The notes below the pieces were generated by a model. That model searched no databases and had not been told where the DNA came from. It saw nothing but the letters and a program-made list of their open reading frames with translations. A stretch of 58,742 nucleotides of DNA from an uncultured bacterium (lineage in GTDB: Bacteria > Calescibacteriota > Calescibacteriia > Calescibacteriales > Calescibacteriaceae): the NCBI GenBank assembly GCA_938036315.1, contig CALHPK010000010.1:1-58742 (forward strand). The letters are read 5' to 3'. Shown here in pieces: positions 9,351 to 18,203 of this stretch. The position numbers were made by a program, and so were the translations under genes. Each line of letters starts with the position of its first letter. The first letter of the stretch is position 1.

Positions 9351-9537
9351 AAATAAGATAATCGCTAAAAATTATTAATTTTGCACTATTTAAATTTAGT
9401 TCTTTTTAGTAGGCTCAGTATATATTCGCAGGATATATAGATGATGTGAAGTATTTATAGGAAATATAATTAAATTAAGAATGGGAAATATAAATAGGAA
9501 ATACAAAAAGGGTGTATATATTGCATAAAATATTAGG

Positions 9538-11364
9538 ATGGCTAAAAAGATTATATGCATTCTATTTTTGGTAGCTTTATCGATAGGGGTTACCCTGTGT
9601 TCTAAAAAGCCCATAAAATATAGATTTGATGAATTCTCATCTGAGGATCTTGTCGTAAAGTCTGAGAAACTTAATTACAAGTATAATTCTGAGGGGATAG
9701 TTGCGGTGGATGATCAGGCGCTTTTATTCCAAGCTTTATATGATCTGAAGCGTGGAAGGTTGCCGGAAGCAGAAAAGAAACTTATGTTGCTTATAAAATC
9801 GCAGGAGAAAGAAAAGGGAAATGCAGATTTTGAAGTGTATTATGAATTATCTCTCCTGAAACATAGGGTAGGGAAATATGATGAGGCAAAAATTTATGCT
9901 CAAAGAGCGGAGGATCTTGCAGAAACGGAAAATCAATTTGAAAACCTGTACAAAATGTGGATAACATTAGGCGAGAGTCAGAAAGCTATGGCAGTGCTGG
10001 AAAGGGGCTTCGAAAAATTTCCTCAGAGTCAATCTATTTTCAGAACACTTGTCGTTAATTATTTCAGGACAAATCAAAGAGATCTTGCCATTAAAGTAAT
10101 CCAGAGATATATTGAAAAGAACCCTGCCGATGTATCAGTTTTGATACTTTATGCCGATGTCCTTATGGAGCTTGGCAGAGTAGATGAGGCAAAAAAAATT
10201 TACGAAAAGATAATATCAGAAGGTCACTTCGATGAATCCGTAGTGCTTCAATTGCTGAAAATATACAAAAGTGCTGGTGAAATAGACAAGGCTCTTGACT
10301 TTGTGAAGGCAAATAAAGTCGATGAGTCCACATCTGTTTCTCTGCTTAGAGAGGTTGTTGAGATTTTTCTTGATGCTGGAAATGATAAAGAAGCTGTATC
10401 CATTATGAAGAGAGTTACTGAATTGGTTCAAGAACCAGAAGTTCTTCTTGATTGGATAAACGTCAATTTCAGAGCTAAATATTACCAAGAAGTTGTAAAT
10501 TCAGCCGATGCTGTGAGAGATCTTTTGAGAGATCAGGATCAGAAAGATCTTATAACTCTTATGAAAGCTTATTCTCTGCATGAGACTAAAAGGTACAAAG
10601 AGGCTATTTCAGAGTTTGAGAAGGTGGGGGAAAGATCTAAATTTTTCGCAAATGCTACCGCTGGTAAGATAGAGTCTCTTAAAGAAATAGATCTGGAGGA
10701 AGCCGTAAAGTTTGCTGGAAGAATTTCAATAGATTCACCAGAGATTGCTCAGTCCATATTATCTTTGTATAGAGAAAAAGAAGATTATGTTAAGAGTTTA
10801 GAGCTTATAGATGAATTCATACAGAAATTTGAAAGTAAGGCGAGTTCTTTTTTGTATTCAAAGGCTATAGTTCTTTATGAAGCTGGGAGAATTGGAGATG
10901 CTTTAGCTGTAGCTGAAGATTTAGTTAAACAGGACGAAAACAATCCAAATTCCCTAAATCTTTTGGGGTACCTTCTTCTTGAGCTACTGTTTGAGGACCA
11001 AAAAAATGGAAAAATGGTGGATAATGATATATTGGGAAGAGCCGGGAAGTTGATAGAGCAAGCTCTAAAGCGTAAATCAATGGATCCATATATTATTGAT
11101 AGTATTGGATGGTTCTACTTTATAAAAGGAGATATAGATATTGCTGAAAGATATATAAGGCAGGCACTCGAGAAACTTCCGGAGGATCCAGCTATTTTGT
11201 TTCATCTTGGAGAGATATACTATAAGAAGAAAGAATTTGAAAAGGCTCTTGAGATGTACAAGCGGGCGTCCAGAGCTAAACCAAAAGGTATCGAAAAAAG
11301 GAGAATAGAGGAAAGAATATCGGAAGTCTCAAAAATCCTAAAACCATCACGAAAAAAAAGATAA
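9538..11364 (+). CDS. TPR-repeat lipoprotein
   Basis: 608 residues. The signal peptide ends in a lipobox with Cys21 ('SIGVTLC'). The rest is helical repeat, with TPR motifs clear at about residues 60-260 (for example 'LYADVLMELGRVDEAKKIYEK') and again at about 430-590 ('AILFHLGEIYYKKKEFEKAL'). It is probably anchored in the outer membrane facing the periplasm, as a scaffold for protein assembly. The C-terminus is very basic (KPSRKKR). It lies 32 bp before the Fe-S protein gene on the same strand. Partner and exact function are not visible. Confidence 0.8.
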   Translation: MAKKIICILFLVALSIGVTLCSKKPIKYRFDEFSSEDLVVKSEKLNYKYNSEGIVAVDDQALLFQALYDLKRGRLPEAEKKLMLLIKSQEKEKGNADFEVYYELSLLKHRVGKYDEAKIYAQRAEDLAETENQFENLYKMWITLGESQKAMAVLERGFEKFPQSQSIFRTLVVNYFRTNQRDLAIKVIQRYIEKNPADVSVLILYADVLMELGRVDEAKKIYEKIISEGHFDESVVLQLLKIYKSAGEIDKALDFVKANKVDESTSVSLLREVVEIFLDAGNDKEAVSIMKRVTELVQEPEVLLDWINVNFRAKYYQEVVNSADAVRDLLRDQDQKDLITLMKAYSLHETKRYKEAISEFEKVGERSKFFANATAGKIESLKEIDLEEAVKFAGRISIDSPEIAQSILSLYREKEDYVKSLELIDEFIQKFESKASSFLYSKAIVLYEAGRIGDALAVAEDLVKQDENNPNSLNLLGYLLLELLFEDQKNGKMVDNDILGRAGKLIEQALKRKSMDPYIIDSIGWFYFIKGDIDIAERYIRQALEKLPEDPAILFHLGEIYYKKKEFEKALEMYKRASRAKPKGIEKRRIEERISEVSKILKPSRKKR

Positions 11365-11395
11365 ATAACAACAAAGGTTATAGAATGCCGAGAAG

Positions 11396-12547
11396 ATGGA
11401 ACTCAGCGTAAAAGAAAAAAATGACCTTATCTTCGATCCTTTAGTATGTGTAAGGTGCGGATACTGTAAATCAACTTGTCCAACCTATCTTGCTACGCGT
11501 GATGAAAGATTTTCACCAAGAGGGAGACTTATCCTCTCACAAAAACTACTAGAAGAGACCTCAAACTTTATAGAGCAGATAGCAATATACAACGATTTGG
11601 ATACTTGTTCAAAATGCCTCGAATGTGAAAGAGTGTGTCCCCTAAATCTCAGACCGTGGTTCAATTTTATCAAAGTGAAAAATAGAACATTTATGGGGAA
11701 GATAGAAACATATCTTGCAAAACTTCTTGTGAATAGTAAGCTGTTTTTTGGATTTATTTTCTCTGCAATGTGGAGATGGAAGCACAGAAAGATTGAAGAG
11801 AATTTATACTGGGATGCAATTTCAGTTTCAGACCGAAATGCAGAATCTAATACAGGATCTGATCTCCACGATATTTTATTCTTCCCAACATGTTTTGGAT
11901 ACACTGTTTTTGCTGAAGAGAGAAAAAAATTTCAGTATCTATTTAGGAGGCTCGGAGTAAATTTTAAAGTTTTGTCTGAGAAATTTTTATGTTGTGGTGC
12001 TCCATTGCTTCTTTCTGGAGATTTTGAATCCTTCAGAGAGAATTCGAGGAAATTTGTCCTTAAGATAAAAAAAAGCGGAGCGAATCTCACCGATAAAGTG
12101 AATTTGATCGTAATGGGGGGAACGTGTTCTTGGATAATCAGAGATTTTATAGTTCCAGATAATTTCGAAGAACTAAAAAATGTTGAGGTTCATGAGGCAG
12201 TTGATTTTTTAATTTCATTGATAGACTCAGATGTTTTGGTAGTTAAAAAAAATATAGGAAAATTTTTGCTTCATAAGCCCTGTCATAATCATTCTCAATC
12301 ACTGGAGAAATTCCTTTCTAAGCTGAGATTAGATTATGAGGTTACAGATTTTTATTGTTGCGGATTCGGTGGATCTCTTTTTTTTAAGCATAAAAAGATG
12401 TCAGATCTTCTTGGGGTAAATACGATTTTAAGAAAGAATTTTGACTTTATAGTTTCGTCATCACCTGGGTGTATAATTCAACTTTCAAAGTTCGCCAATG
12501 TTCGACATGCGGTAGACCTTATTTTCACAATAGCTCAAGATTTGTAA
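11396..12547 (+). CDS. (Fe-S)-binding protein, GlcF/HdrD-like
   Basis: 383 residues. The N-terminal ferredoxin domain has two 4Fe-4S motifs: CVRCGYCKSTCP (about 18-29) and CSKCLECERVCP (about 72-83). Two cysteine-rich CCG-type domains follow, with 'KFLCCGAPLLLSGD' and 'FYCCGFGGSLFFK'. This is the layout of glycolate oxidase GlcF, of the anaerobic glycerol-3-phosphate dehydrogenase C subunit and of HdrD-like proteins, which pass electrons from a flavin dehydrogenase to quinone or thiols. No FAD-linked partner is adjacent; lhgO at 33440 is one in-window flavoprotein, but far away. The 3' end overlaps hisZ (convergent) by 23 bp. Confidence 0.8.
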   Translation: MELSVKEKNDLIFDPLVCVRCGYCKSTCPTYLATRDERFSPRGRLILSQKLLEETSNFIEQIAIYNDLDTCSKCLECERVCPLNLRPWFNFIKVKNRTFMGKIETYLAKLLVNSKLFFGFIFSAMWRWKHRKIEENLYWDAISVSDRNAESNTGSDLHDILFFPTCFGYTVFAEERKKFQYLFRRLGVNFKVLSEKFLCCGAPLLLSGDFESFRENSRKFVLKIKKSGANLTDKVNLIVMGGTCSWIIRDFIVPDNFEELKNVEVHEAVDFLISLIDSDVLVVKKNIGKFLLHKPCHNHSQSLEKFLSKLRLDYEVTDFYCCGFGGSLFFKHKKMSDLLGVNTILRKNFDFIVSSSPGCIIQLSKFANVRHAVDLIFTIAQDL

Positions 12548-13250
12548 GATTCACCGAAAATCCTATTCCTTCTTTGCCGAAGAGTGAGTATTTTCCTCCG
12601 GTTATGAATTTTACGGATTTGCAGAATACGGAGAAAAGAAGACCTGTATAGTAGTCTTTATCTGCTCTTTCTGAAAGGTTGAAAACTACATTGTGAGATT
12701 TTAGGGATTCAGCAAAAAATTCTACTCCTTTTAATTCTTTTTCTCCGTTCAAGAATTTAAATTCGCTTATATCCTTGAATACTTTGAAGAAAGCCCTTGC
12801 AATTTCTGTAGATATCTTTTTTTCATCTATAAGCTTTTGAATTTCTGTTATATTTTTTTTGAAGAATACTTCTGAGTAGTTCCCGAGGATTTTCTTTGCG
12901 AGTCCAAAATGTGTTACGACGATGAGCATCTTTTTTTTAAGTTTTGCTGAGATGTAATCAAGGATATCAAGAAGAGTTTCGGTGCAGAGTTTTTCGTCGG
13001 CATCACTTATTTTTTCTTTTATTATCTCACAACCTACCTGATATGCCTGATATTTTCTACCGAACGGAGACACTCGCAAAATATCACCTCTATATGATAG
13101 TGCTTTATTGATTGTTCTTCTAGCTATATCTGTAGTAAAATCTTCGCGCAGGCTCAATTCCTCCAGAGGTATTTTTACTTCCTCAAATCCCTTCCTGTCA
13201 AATATCTCAAGGATTTTGAATTCAATCTGTCTGATTGTTCTTTTATCCAT
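12525..13250 (-). CDS. hisZ: ATP phosphoribosyltransferase regulatory subunit HisZ-like
   Basis: 241 residues of class II aminoacyl-tRNA-synthetase fold. Features are the N-terminal 'FDRKGFEEVKIPLEEL', the motif-2-like 'LREDFTTDIARR' (compare LRPDMTPQIAR in HisZ), 'FGRKYQAYQVGCEII' (compare GR-x-RE-x-x-Q-x-G-x-E) and the C-terminal 'DYYTGLLFSVF' with 'ITGGKYSLFGKEGIGFSVN'. HisZ activates the short form of HisG in histidine synthesis; it is not a synthetase. At 241 aa it is clearly shorter than usual HisZ or HisS, so internal segments are missing. No other his gene is near; it follows bpsA by 17 bp. Confidence 0.75.
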   Translation of the reverse strand: MDKRTIRQIEFKILEIFDRKGFEEVKIPLEELSLREDFTTDIARRTINKALSYRGDILRVSPFGRKYQAYQVGCEIIKEKISDADEKLCTETLLDILDYISAKLKKKMLIVVTHFGLAKKILGNYSEVFFKKNITEIQKLIDEKKISTEIARAFFKVFKDISEFKFLNGEKELKGVEFFAESLKSHNVVFNLSERADKDYYTGLLFSVFCKSVKFITGGKYSLFGKEGIGFSVNLTNLELL

Positions 13251-13267
13251 TTAAATTATTTATATAT

Positions 13268-14317
13268 CTAAGTTGTGGTGCTTTCGATATCTACATATAT
13301 GTCTTTTTCTTTGAGTATTTCGTTCTTAACTTTGGGTTTCTTCACTAGTTCAAGTCTGACAATAGCGGAAGAGTACCAAGGTTGGTCAAATTGGCTTTTG
13401 ACAGGAGCTAATTTCCATGCCAGAGTTTTTGTATGATATTCCCAAATCTCATATTTATTGAAATCTCGTATTATATCCGTTATTACTGCTCCGGCATCAA
13501 TGACGAATTTTTGAAGTTCAGCCCACTTTGAAACTGATGAGTCGATCAGAGTCATTCCAATATATCCTGCGCTACCCGGACCTTTTAGACTCCAGATCCC
13601 TTTTTCTATAAATATTTTGAAAGGTTTCTTAGCTTCTGGGGGATCTGTTACTAGAACATCAAACTTTCCTTTGAGGGAATCTGGAAGTTTTTTTCTTAGG
13701 TCAAAGACCTCCGCTCTTACAGGGAGTTTTTTCTCTTGAGCGATTTTGTTTGTGAAATCGATAAGTCTTTTATCTATATCAAGAACAAGTACATCCTGCG
13801 GAAGCATTGTAAGTCCTAAAGCTATTCCAACAAGGTCATCGTCTCCTAAAATGATGATCTTTTTCCCAGATATGTCATTGCGAAGTTTCATAAGAGCAAC
13901 TCTTCCAACAGTACTTGCAGGATCTATATTTCCCTGGTCATACTCTTGAATAGGTTTCGGTCTGTACTTATGTATCTCGAGAAAATCTTCGAGTATACCG
14001 AGCGAATTGATATTTATTCCTTTTCCTTCGCATTGTGGGCATATGAGTTCTTTAGAGTAGGGTAGGATATTGCTATACTTCTGATTAAGTTTTTCTTGCG
14101 GAATAATTTTGTCATCTTTGAAATCCACGTATCTTAATCTTTTTAAAATCTTTAAGGTTTCTGCAACTGTGGGGATCGGTCTTTGCGAGAACCTAACTAT
14201 TTGCCAGAAATTTTCAGAGGTCTTGATTGCGGATATTATATCTTCAATTGCTTTTGGACTTGTTTTCACTCCTGTTTTTTTTTCTACTTCAGCAGAGATT
14301 TTTGTAAGATCATCCAT
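13268..14317 (-). CDS. bpsA: N4-bis(aminopropyl)spermidine synthase, BpsA family
   Basis: 349 residues. A winged-helix-like N-terminal domain (1-85) is followed by a zinc-ribbon-like CPQCEGKG (93-100), the conserved 'YDQGNIDPASTVGR' region, the GDDD motif (158-161) in 'ILGDDDLVGIALGL', and 'DPPEAKKPFKIFIEKG'. The GDDD motif and DPPE are active-site signatures of BpsA, which adds aminopropyl groups from decarboxylated SAM to spermidine to give a branched quaternary polyamine. Such polyamines stabilise nucleic acids in thermophiles. BpsA is best known in Thermococcus and some thermophilic bacteria. It sits between tRNA-Glu and hisZ. Confidence 0.88.
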   Translation of the reverse strand: MDDLTKISAEVEKKTGVKTSPKAIEDIISAIKTSENFWQIVRFSQRPIPTVAETLKILKRLRYVDFKDDKIIPQEKLNQKYSNILPYSKELICPQCEGKGININSLGILEDFLEIHKYRPKPIQEYDQGNIDPASTVGRVALMKLRNDISGKKIIILGDDDLVGIALGLTMLPQDVLVLDIDKRLIDFTNKIAQEKKLPVRAEVFDLRKKLPDSLKGKFDVLVTDPPEAKKPFKIFIEKGIWSLKGPGSAGYIGMTLIDSSVSKWAELQKFVIDAGAVITDIIRDFNKYEIWEYHTKTLAWKLAPVKSQFDQPWYSSAIVRLELVKKPKVKNEILKEKDIYVDIESTTT

Positions 14318-14328
14318 TTGGTAGGAAG

Positions 14329-14403
14329 CGCCCCCAGCGGGATTTGAACCCGCGTTACCGGCTTGAAAGACCGATGTCCTAGACCAGGCTAGACGATGGG
14401 GGC
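14329..14403 (-). tRNA. tRNA-Glu (anticodon TTC)
   Basis: The minus strand folds as a full cloverleaf: acceptor GCCCCCA/TGGGGGC, T-arm with GGTTCAAATCC, and anticodon loop CTTTCAA with TTC. CCA is not encoded. It lies between yajC and bpsA. Confidence 0.95.
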
Positions 14404-14408
14404 AAAAT

Positions 14409-14461
14409 GAAAAAATTACTCTTTACAGATTAGTTATTGTACATTCAAAAGTAATTTTTTC
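14409..14461 (-). terminator. hairpin between yajC and tRNA-Glu
   Basis: Perfect 12-bp inverted repeat GAAAAAATTACT ... AGTAATTTTTTC. On the minus strand the 3' arm ends in a T-run, directly after the yajC stop and before tRNA-Glu. It probably ends the yajC transcript. Confidence 0.6.
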
Positions 14462-14473
14462 AAAAATGCTAAA

Positions 14474-14812
14474 CTATGACTGCGATGCTTTTTCTTCTTG
14501 TTTTGGCGTTTGTTTTTCTGCCTGATGCGTAGAAGCTGTTGAAGTTTTTTCTACAAATTGCCCCTGAATTGCATCTTTCAGAACCCTAATTTTTACGTCT
14601 TTAGCTATCTCAAGCAGGAGAGTTTGCTCTCCTACATCGGCGACTTTCCCTATAATTCCACTTGAAAGATAGACTATTTCACCTTTTCTTATATTCTTTA
14701 AGAATTCTTTTCTTTTGGATTCAGCCTTACTTTGGGGTCTTATAACGATAAAGTAAAATATCAGGAAAATGATAAATATCGGAAAGATTGATAGAAGGAA
14801 GTCCATAACCAT
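14474..14812 (-). CDS. yajC: preprotein translocase accessory subunit YajC
   Basis: 112 residues. One N-terminal transmembrane helix is followed by the family hallmark 'FYFIVIRPQSKAESKRKEF' and a small domain with 'GEIVYLSSGIIGKVADVGE'. The C-terminus is a Gln/Glu/Lys/Ser-rich tail. YajC associates with SecDF at the Sec translocon. SecD and SecF are not in the window. Confidence 0.92.
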   Translation of the reverse strand: MVMDFLLSIFPIFIIFLIFYFIVIRPQSKAESKRKEFLKNIRKGEIVYLSSGIIGKVADVGEQTLLLEIAKDVKIRVLKDAIQGQFVEKTSTASTHQAEKQTPKQEEKASQS

Positions 14813-14867
14813 AAAGTTTTGTAGCTATGGATATTTTTGGACTTTTTCAATTTTTTTATATTTGCTT

Positions 14868-15872
14868 TTATATTTGCGTTTCTTCTTCCACAAGTTTTAC
14901 AAAATCTTCTATGTCCTGTGATATTTGAGTTTTTGCGAATTTGCCCTCAATTATATCAAGATGTCCTACTTCATATTCTTTGTATATTTTGATTTTTGAT
15001 TGCGCTATCTTTAATATTGGTTTTACAGATTCGGGGGGAGCAAGTTTGTCAAGGGTTCCAGCAAAAACAAGTAGGGGGGACTTAATTTTTTCGAATTCTT
15101 TGGTGAAATCTATTCTACCGTCAAATGATGTTATTTTGCCTTCACCAGCCCATCGCAGAATCTGAGTAAAAAGGCGCGGAGATGAGAAATCAAATCCTCT
15201 CACAAGCTTCTCGTAAAAATCGTATATGCTTTCAAAATTTCGGGTGTAAGATGGGTACAAAGGTGCGATCTTTACAATGCTTTTGTATCTCATAAAAGGT
15301 GCTCCTACAACTCCCAAGATTCCTAAGATTTTCATAGCAACTTCTCGTGGCCACACAAGGTAGATCAGCTTTGAAGCTGGGAATTTTCCTATAGCTACTG
15401 TGACCCTGCCGAAAAAGCGCATTATAGGAACTCCTTTACCGAATATTATTGGACTCCCAAATGTTATTATACCTGCAATGGTGTCTGGGTTCTGCACTGC
15501 CCAGGCATAAGATACTATTCCTCCGAGTGAGTGCCCCCCAATGATAAGCCTGTCATATCCGAGCTTTCTTATGAAATTTACAGAAGCTTGTACATCTTTA
15601 GAGACGAAATCTTCAAATGTGTAGTTGTAAAATATTTTTTTCAGGCGGGAGTATCCAGAACCCCTTAAATCTATTGCAAAGGTATGTATCCCCTTTTTTG
15701 TAAGCTCAGGAGCGAGTCCCCCATTTTTTCCGTCCCAACTGAAATGGTTTTGAGCAAACCCATGAATAAAAAGTATAGGGAACCGATATCTCACATCTAC
15801 GGGAGTCCATTCATGGAGCCCAAGTTCTACGTTATCCTCTGCTAAGATTTTGTGAAGTTTACTTCTCATCAT
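14868..15872 (-). CDS. alpha/beta-fold hydrolase
   Basis: 334 residues. Oxyanion motif 'LFIHGFAQNHFSWDG' (about 34-48), 'FAIDLRGSGYSR', nucleophile elbow GGHSLGG (Ser about 118), acid residue in 'FAGTLDKLAPPES' and catalytic His in 'YEVGHLDI'. The triad Ser-Asp-His is therefore complete. The substrate could be a small ester, lipid or amide; nothing in the context fixes it. There is no signal peptide, so it is cytoplasmic. It belongs to the minus-strand run from atpB to hisZ. Confidence 0.85.
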   Translation of the reverse strand: MMRSKLHKILAEDNVELGLHEWTPVDVRYRFPILFIHGFAQNHFSWDGKNGGLAPELTKKGIHTFAIDLRGSGYSRLKKIFYNYTFEDFVSKDVQASVNFIRKLGYDRLIIGGHSLGGIVSYAWAVQNPDTIAGIITFGSPIIFGKGVPIMRFFGRVTVAIGKFPASKLIYLVWPREVAMKILGILGVVGAPFMRYKSIVKIAPLYPSYTRNFESIYDFYEKLVRGFDFSSPRLFTQILRWAGEGKITSFDGRIDFTKEFEKIKSPLLVFAGTLDKLAPPESVKPILKIAQSKIKIYKEYEVGHLDIIEGKFAKTQISQDIEDFVKLVEEETQI

Positions 15873-16035
15873 TTGTGCATCTATCTGCCAGTACTAGCTA
15901 TCAATAAAAAGCTTTATTCTCTAATTATTTAACAGATGTATTAATCAAATATTTTTACTTTGCTAGTTTTTTGTCCATAATGTTTGCCCGAGTATTTGGC
16001 TATCTATAGCTTTATATTCTGAGTTTGCGTCAAAA

Positions 16036-16575
16036 TCATTTATAGATGGAGTTGTGAAGTTTGGCAAGCTCAATATAGCTTTGTGCTGAGTTTCTCAGCA
16101 TTTCTATTTCATATTTTGTAAGTTCTCTCTTTACTTTTGCTGGAACGCCTACCGCTAGTGTTCCGGGAGGAATTATAGATCTTTCGGTTACTAGTGCTCC
16201 TGCTCCAATTATTGAAAATGGTCCAATTTCAGCTCCGTTCATAATTATCGCTCCTATGCCGATGAGTGAAAAGTCTTTTATTACACAACCATGAAGTACA
16301 GCTTTGTGTCCAACTGTGACAAAGCTTCCTATGAAAGTTGGATAAGATGCGGTTTCTGCATGTATAACAACTAAATCTTGTATATTAGTTCCCTGTCCAA
16401 TTTCTATCCAGTTAACATCCCCTCTTATTACAGTTCCGTACCATATAGATGATAATCTTTCTATTTTTACATCACCTATAATAACTGCGTTTGGTGCTAT
16501 AAATACGCTATCATCTATCCGAGGTTTAAGCTCTAACTTATCTTTTCTTATGCTAATTAGTTTCCCAAAAACCAT
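16036..16575 (-). CDS. gamma-carbonic anhydrase family protein
   Basis: 179 residues of left-handed beta-helix (hexapeptide) repeats: 'DDSVFIAPNAVIIGDVKIER', 'SIWYGTVIRGDVNWIEIG'. Metal-ligand-type histidines appear in 'DLVVIHAE' and 'VGHKAVLHGCVI'. It belongs to the gamma-CA/YrdA group, which forms trimers with zinc or iron between subunits; members may be carbonic anhydrases or have other uncertain activity. It follows glyQ by 29 bp on the same strand. Confidence 0.85.
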   Translation of the reverse strand: MVFGKLISIRKDKLELKPRIDDSVFIAPNAVIIGDVKIERLSSIWYGTVIRGDVNWIEIGQGTNIQDLVVIHAETASYPTFIGSFVTVGHKAVLHGCVIKDFSLIGIGAIIMNGAEIGPFSIIGAGALVTERSIIPPGTLAVGVPAKVKRELTKYEIEMLRNSAQSYIELAKLHNSIYK

Positions 16576-16604
16576 TCACTTGTTTTTTATTTTATTTTTC
16601 ACTT

Positions 16605-17450
16605 TTATTTTGTATTTTCTATCTTAAGATATTCTGTTGCGCAAAGTTTTGCAAGATTTCTGACTCTGGAGATAAGCTCGGCTCTTTTCTCAACTCCTAT
16701 AACTCCTCTTGCATCCAAAAGATTGAAGATGTGGGAGCACTTTATACAGTAGTCATATGCTGGTATGACTAATTTTTCACCTATTAATCTTTTGGCTTCA
16801 TTTTCATAGAGTTCAAAAAGGGTAGAGAGCATGGTAACATCGGATTTTTCAAAATTATAAATGCTCCACTGTCTTTCACGTTCTAAATAAAAATCTCCAT
16901 ATGATATATTCCCCCACTTGAGATCGAATACACTTTCTTTTTTTGAAAGAAATAGGGCTATTCTTTCAAGTCCATAAGTTACCTCGAAAGAAGGTGGGTC
17001 AAGGTCTATTCCGCCCATTTGTTGAAAGAAAGTCAGTTGTGTGATTTCCATCCCGTCAAGGCGCGCTTCCCAACCTAGTCCCCAAGCTCCTAAAGTTGGA
17101 GACTCCCAGTTATCTTCAATCAATCTGAAATCTCTCCTTTCTATTTCCAATCCCAGGGCTTTCAGGCTATCTATATAAAGTTCAATGATGTTATCAGGTA
17201 TAGGTTTTATTATAACTTGGATTTGAAAGTAATGCTGGAGTCTTTGAGGATTCTTCCCGTATCTTCCATCCTGAGGTCTTCTTGATGGCTGGACATATAT
17301 TACACGCCAAGGTTTTTTCCCCAGCACACCGAAAAATGTAGCCGGGTGAAAAGTACCAGCACCGACCTCTATGTCGTACGGTTGCATAACCGTACAACCA
17401 ACCGATCCCCAAAAATCAAGTATTTTGCGAGTTATTTCCCAAAGTTCCAT
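16605..17450 (-). CDS. glyQ: glycine-tRNA ligase alpha subunit
   Basis: 281 residues, close to the usual GlyQ length. Typical regions are '[20 protein letters not shown]', '[15 protein letters not shown]', '[20 protein letters not shown]'-like '[20 protein letters not shown]', 'QIQVIIKP' and '[19 protein letters not shown]'. It charges tRNA-Gly together with the beta subunit GlyS, which is not in the window. This bacterial alpha2beta2 form differs from the archaeal/eukaryotic enzyme. It starts 20 bp after atpB. Confidence 0.95.
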   Translation of the reverse strand: MELWEITRKILDFWGSVGCTVMQPYDIEVGAGTFHPATFFGVLGKKPWRVIYVQPSRRPQDGRYGKNPQRLQHYFQIQVIIKPIPDNIIELYIDSLKALGLEIERRDFRLIEDNWESPTLGAWGLGWEARLDGMEITQLTFFQQMGGIDLDPPSFEVTYGLERIALFLSKKESVFDLKWGNISYGDFYLERERQWSIYNFEKSDVTMLSTLFELYENEAKRLIGEKLVIPAYDYCIKCSHIFNLLDARGVIGVEKRAELISRVRNLAKLCATEYLKIENTK

Positions 17451-17469
17451 ATATGGGCGCTACTTCTGA

Positions 17470-18123
17470 TCAATGTTCTTCTCCAATGGCTAATGCTATA
17501 TATATCAATGACAGAATTGAAAACACAAAGGCTTGAACTACTGAGACAATTGTTCCAAGAATTAGGAAGGCAACAGGAACGATGATATACGTAAGATGTG
17601 TAAATATTTCTAAAACTGAGTGATCTCCGGTCATATTTCCAGCAAGTCGTACTGATAGGCTTACGATTCTGAAAGCATGAGATATAAGCTCTATGGGGAA
17701 GTAGAGAAAGGCTACCGGGAGAAAAGGACCTAAAAAGTGCTTCAAGTATTTTATCTTATGTTTTATAAATCCGTATACATTGTAGTATATAAATACGACA
17801 ATGGCTATTCCTATGTTGACATTGATATTCATTGTGGGAGGCATAAATCCGGGGATAAGCCCCATAAGGTTCATTGAGAGTATAAAAATGAATATGGAAA
17901 CAATAAAGGGTATGTGCTTTTTGGCTTCTTCTTCTGGCATCAGTGAGGAGGCAATCTCATTCCAAAAATTAACCACTGCATGGAATATCTTCCCAATTTT
18001 TGAATCTGGCCTCAGTTTTACGGCAATTCCAAAAGCTACTATTATCCCCAAAGCTATAATCTCAAATATTATGTGCTGAATATTCTCAGGAACACCCAAA
18101 AATTCCGTAAGTATTGTCGGCAT
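17470..18123 (-). CDS. atpB: F-type ATP synthase subunit a
   Basis: 217 residues, about five or six transmembrane helices. The essential arginine is present in 'VSLSVRLAGNMTGDHSVLE' (compare SLALRLFGNM). 'NLMGLIPGFMPPTMNINVN' is the usual helix-loop of subunit a. It forms the proton half-channels of Fo. No other atp genes are next to it, so the ATP synthase operon of this organism is split. The gene is the head of a minus-strand series and is divergent from the METTL5-like gene, with an 80-bp AT-rich gap that should hold both promoters. Confidence 0.92.
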   Translation of the reverse strand: MPTILTEFLGVPENIQHIIFEIIALGIIVAFGIAVKLRPDSKIGKIFHAVVNFWNEIASSLMPEEEAKKHIPFIVSIFIFILSMNLMGLIPGFMPPTMNINVNIGIAIVVFIYYNVYGFIKHKIKYLKHFLGPFLPVAFLYFPIELISHAFRIVSLSVRLAGNMTGDHSVLEIFTHLTYIIVPVAFLILGTIVSVVQAFVFSILSLIYIALAIGEEH

Positions 18124-18203
18124 AGTTAGATTAAATATAAAAAAATGAATATTATTAAGGATATTGAATTTTCTGATTTTTTTGGGTCTACGTTTGGTAA
18201 TTT

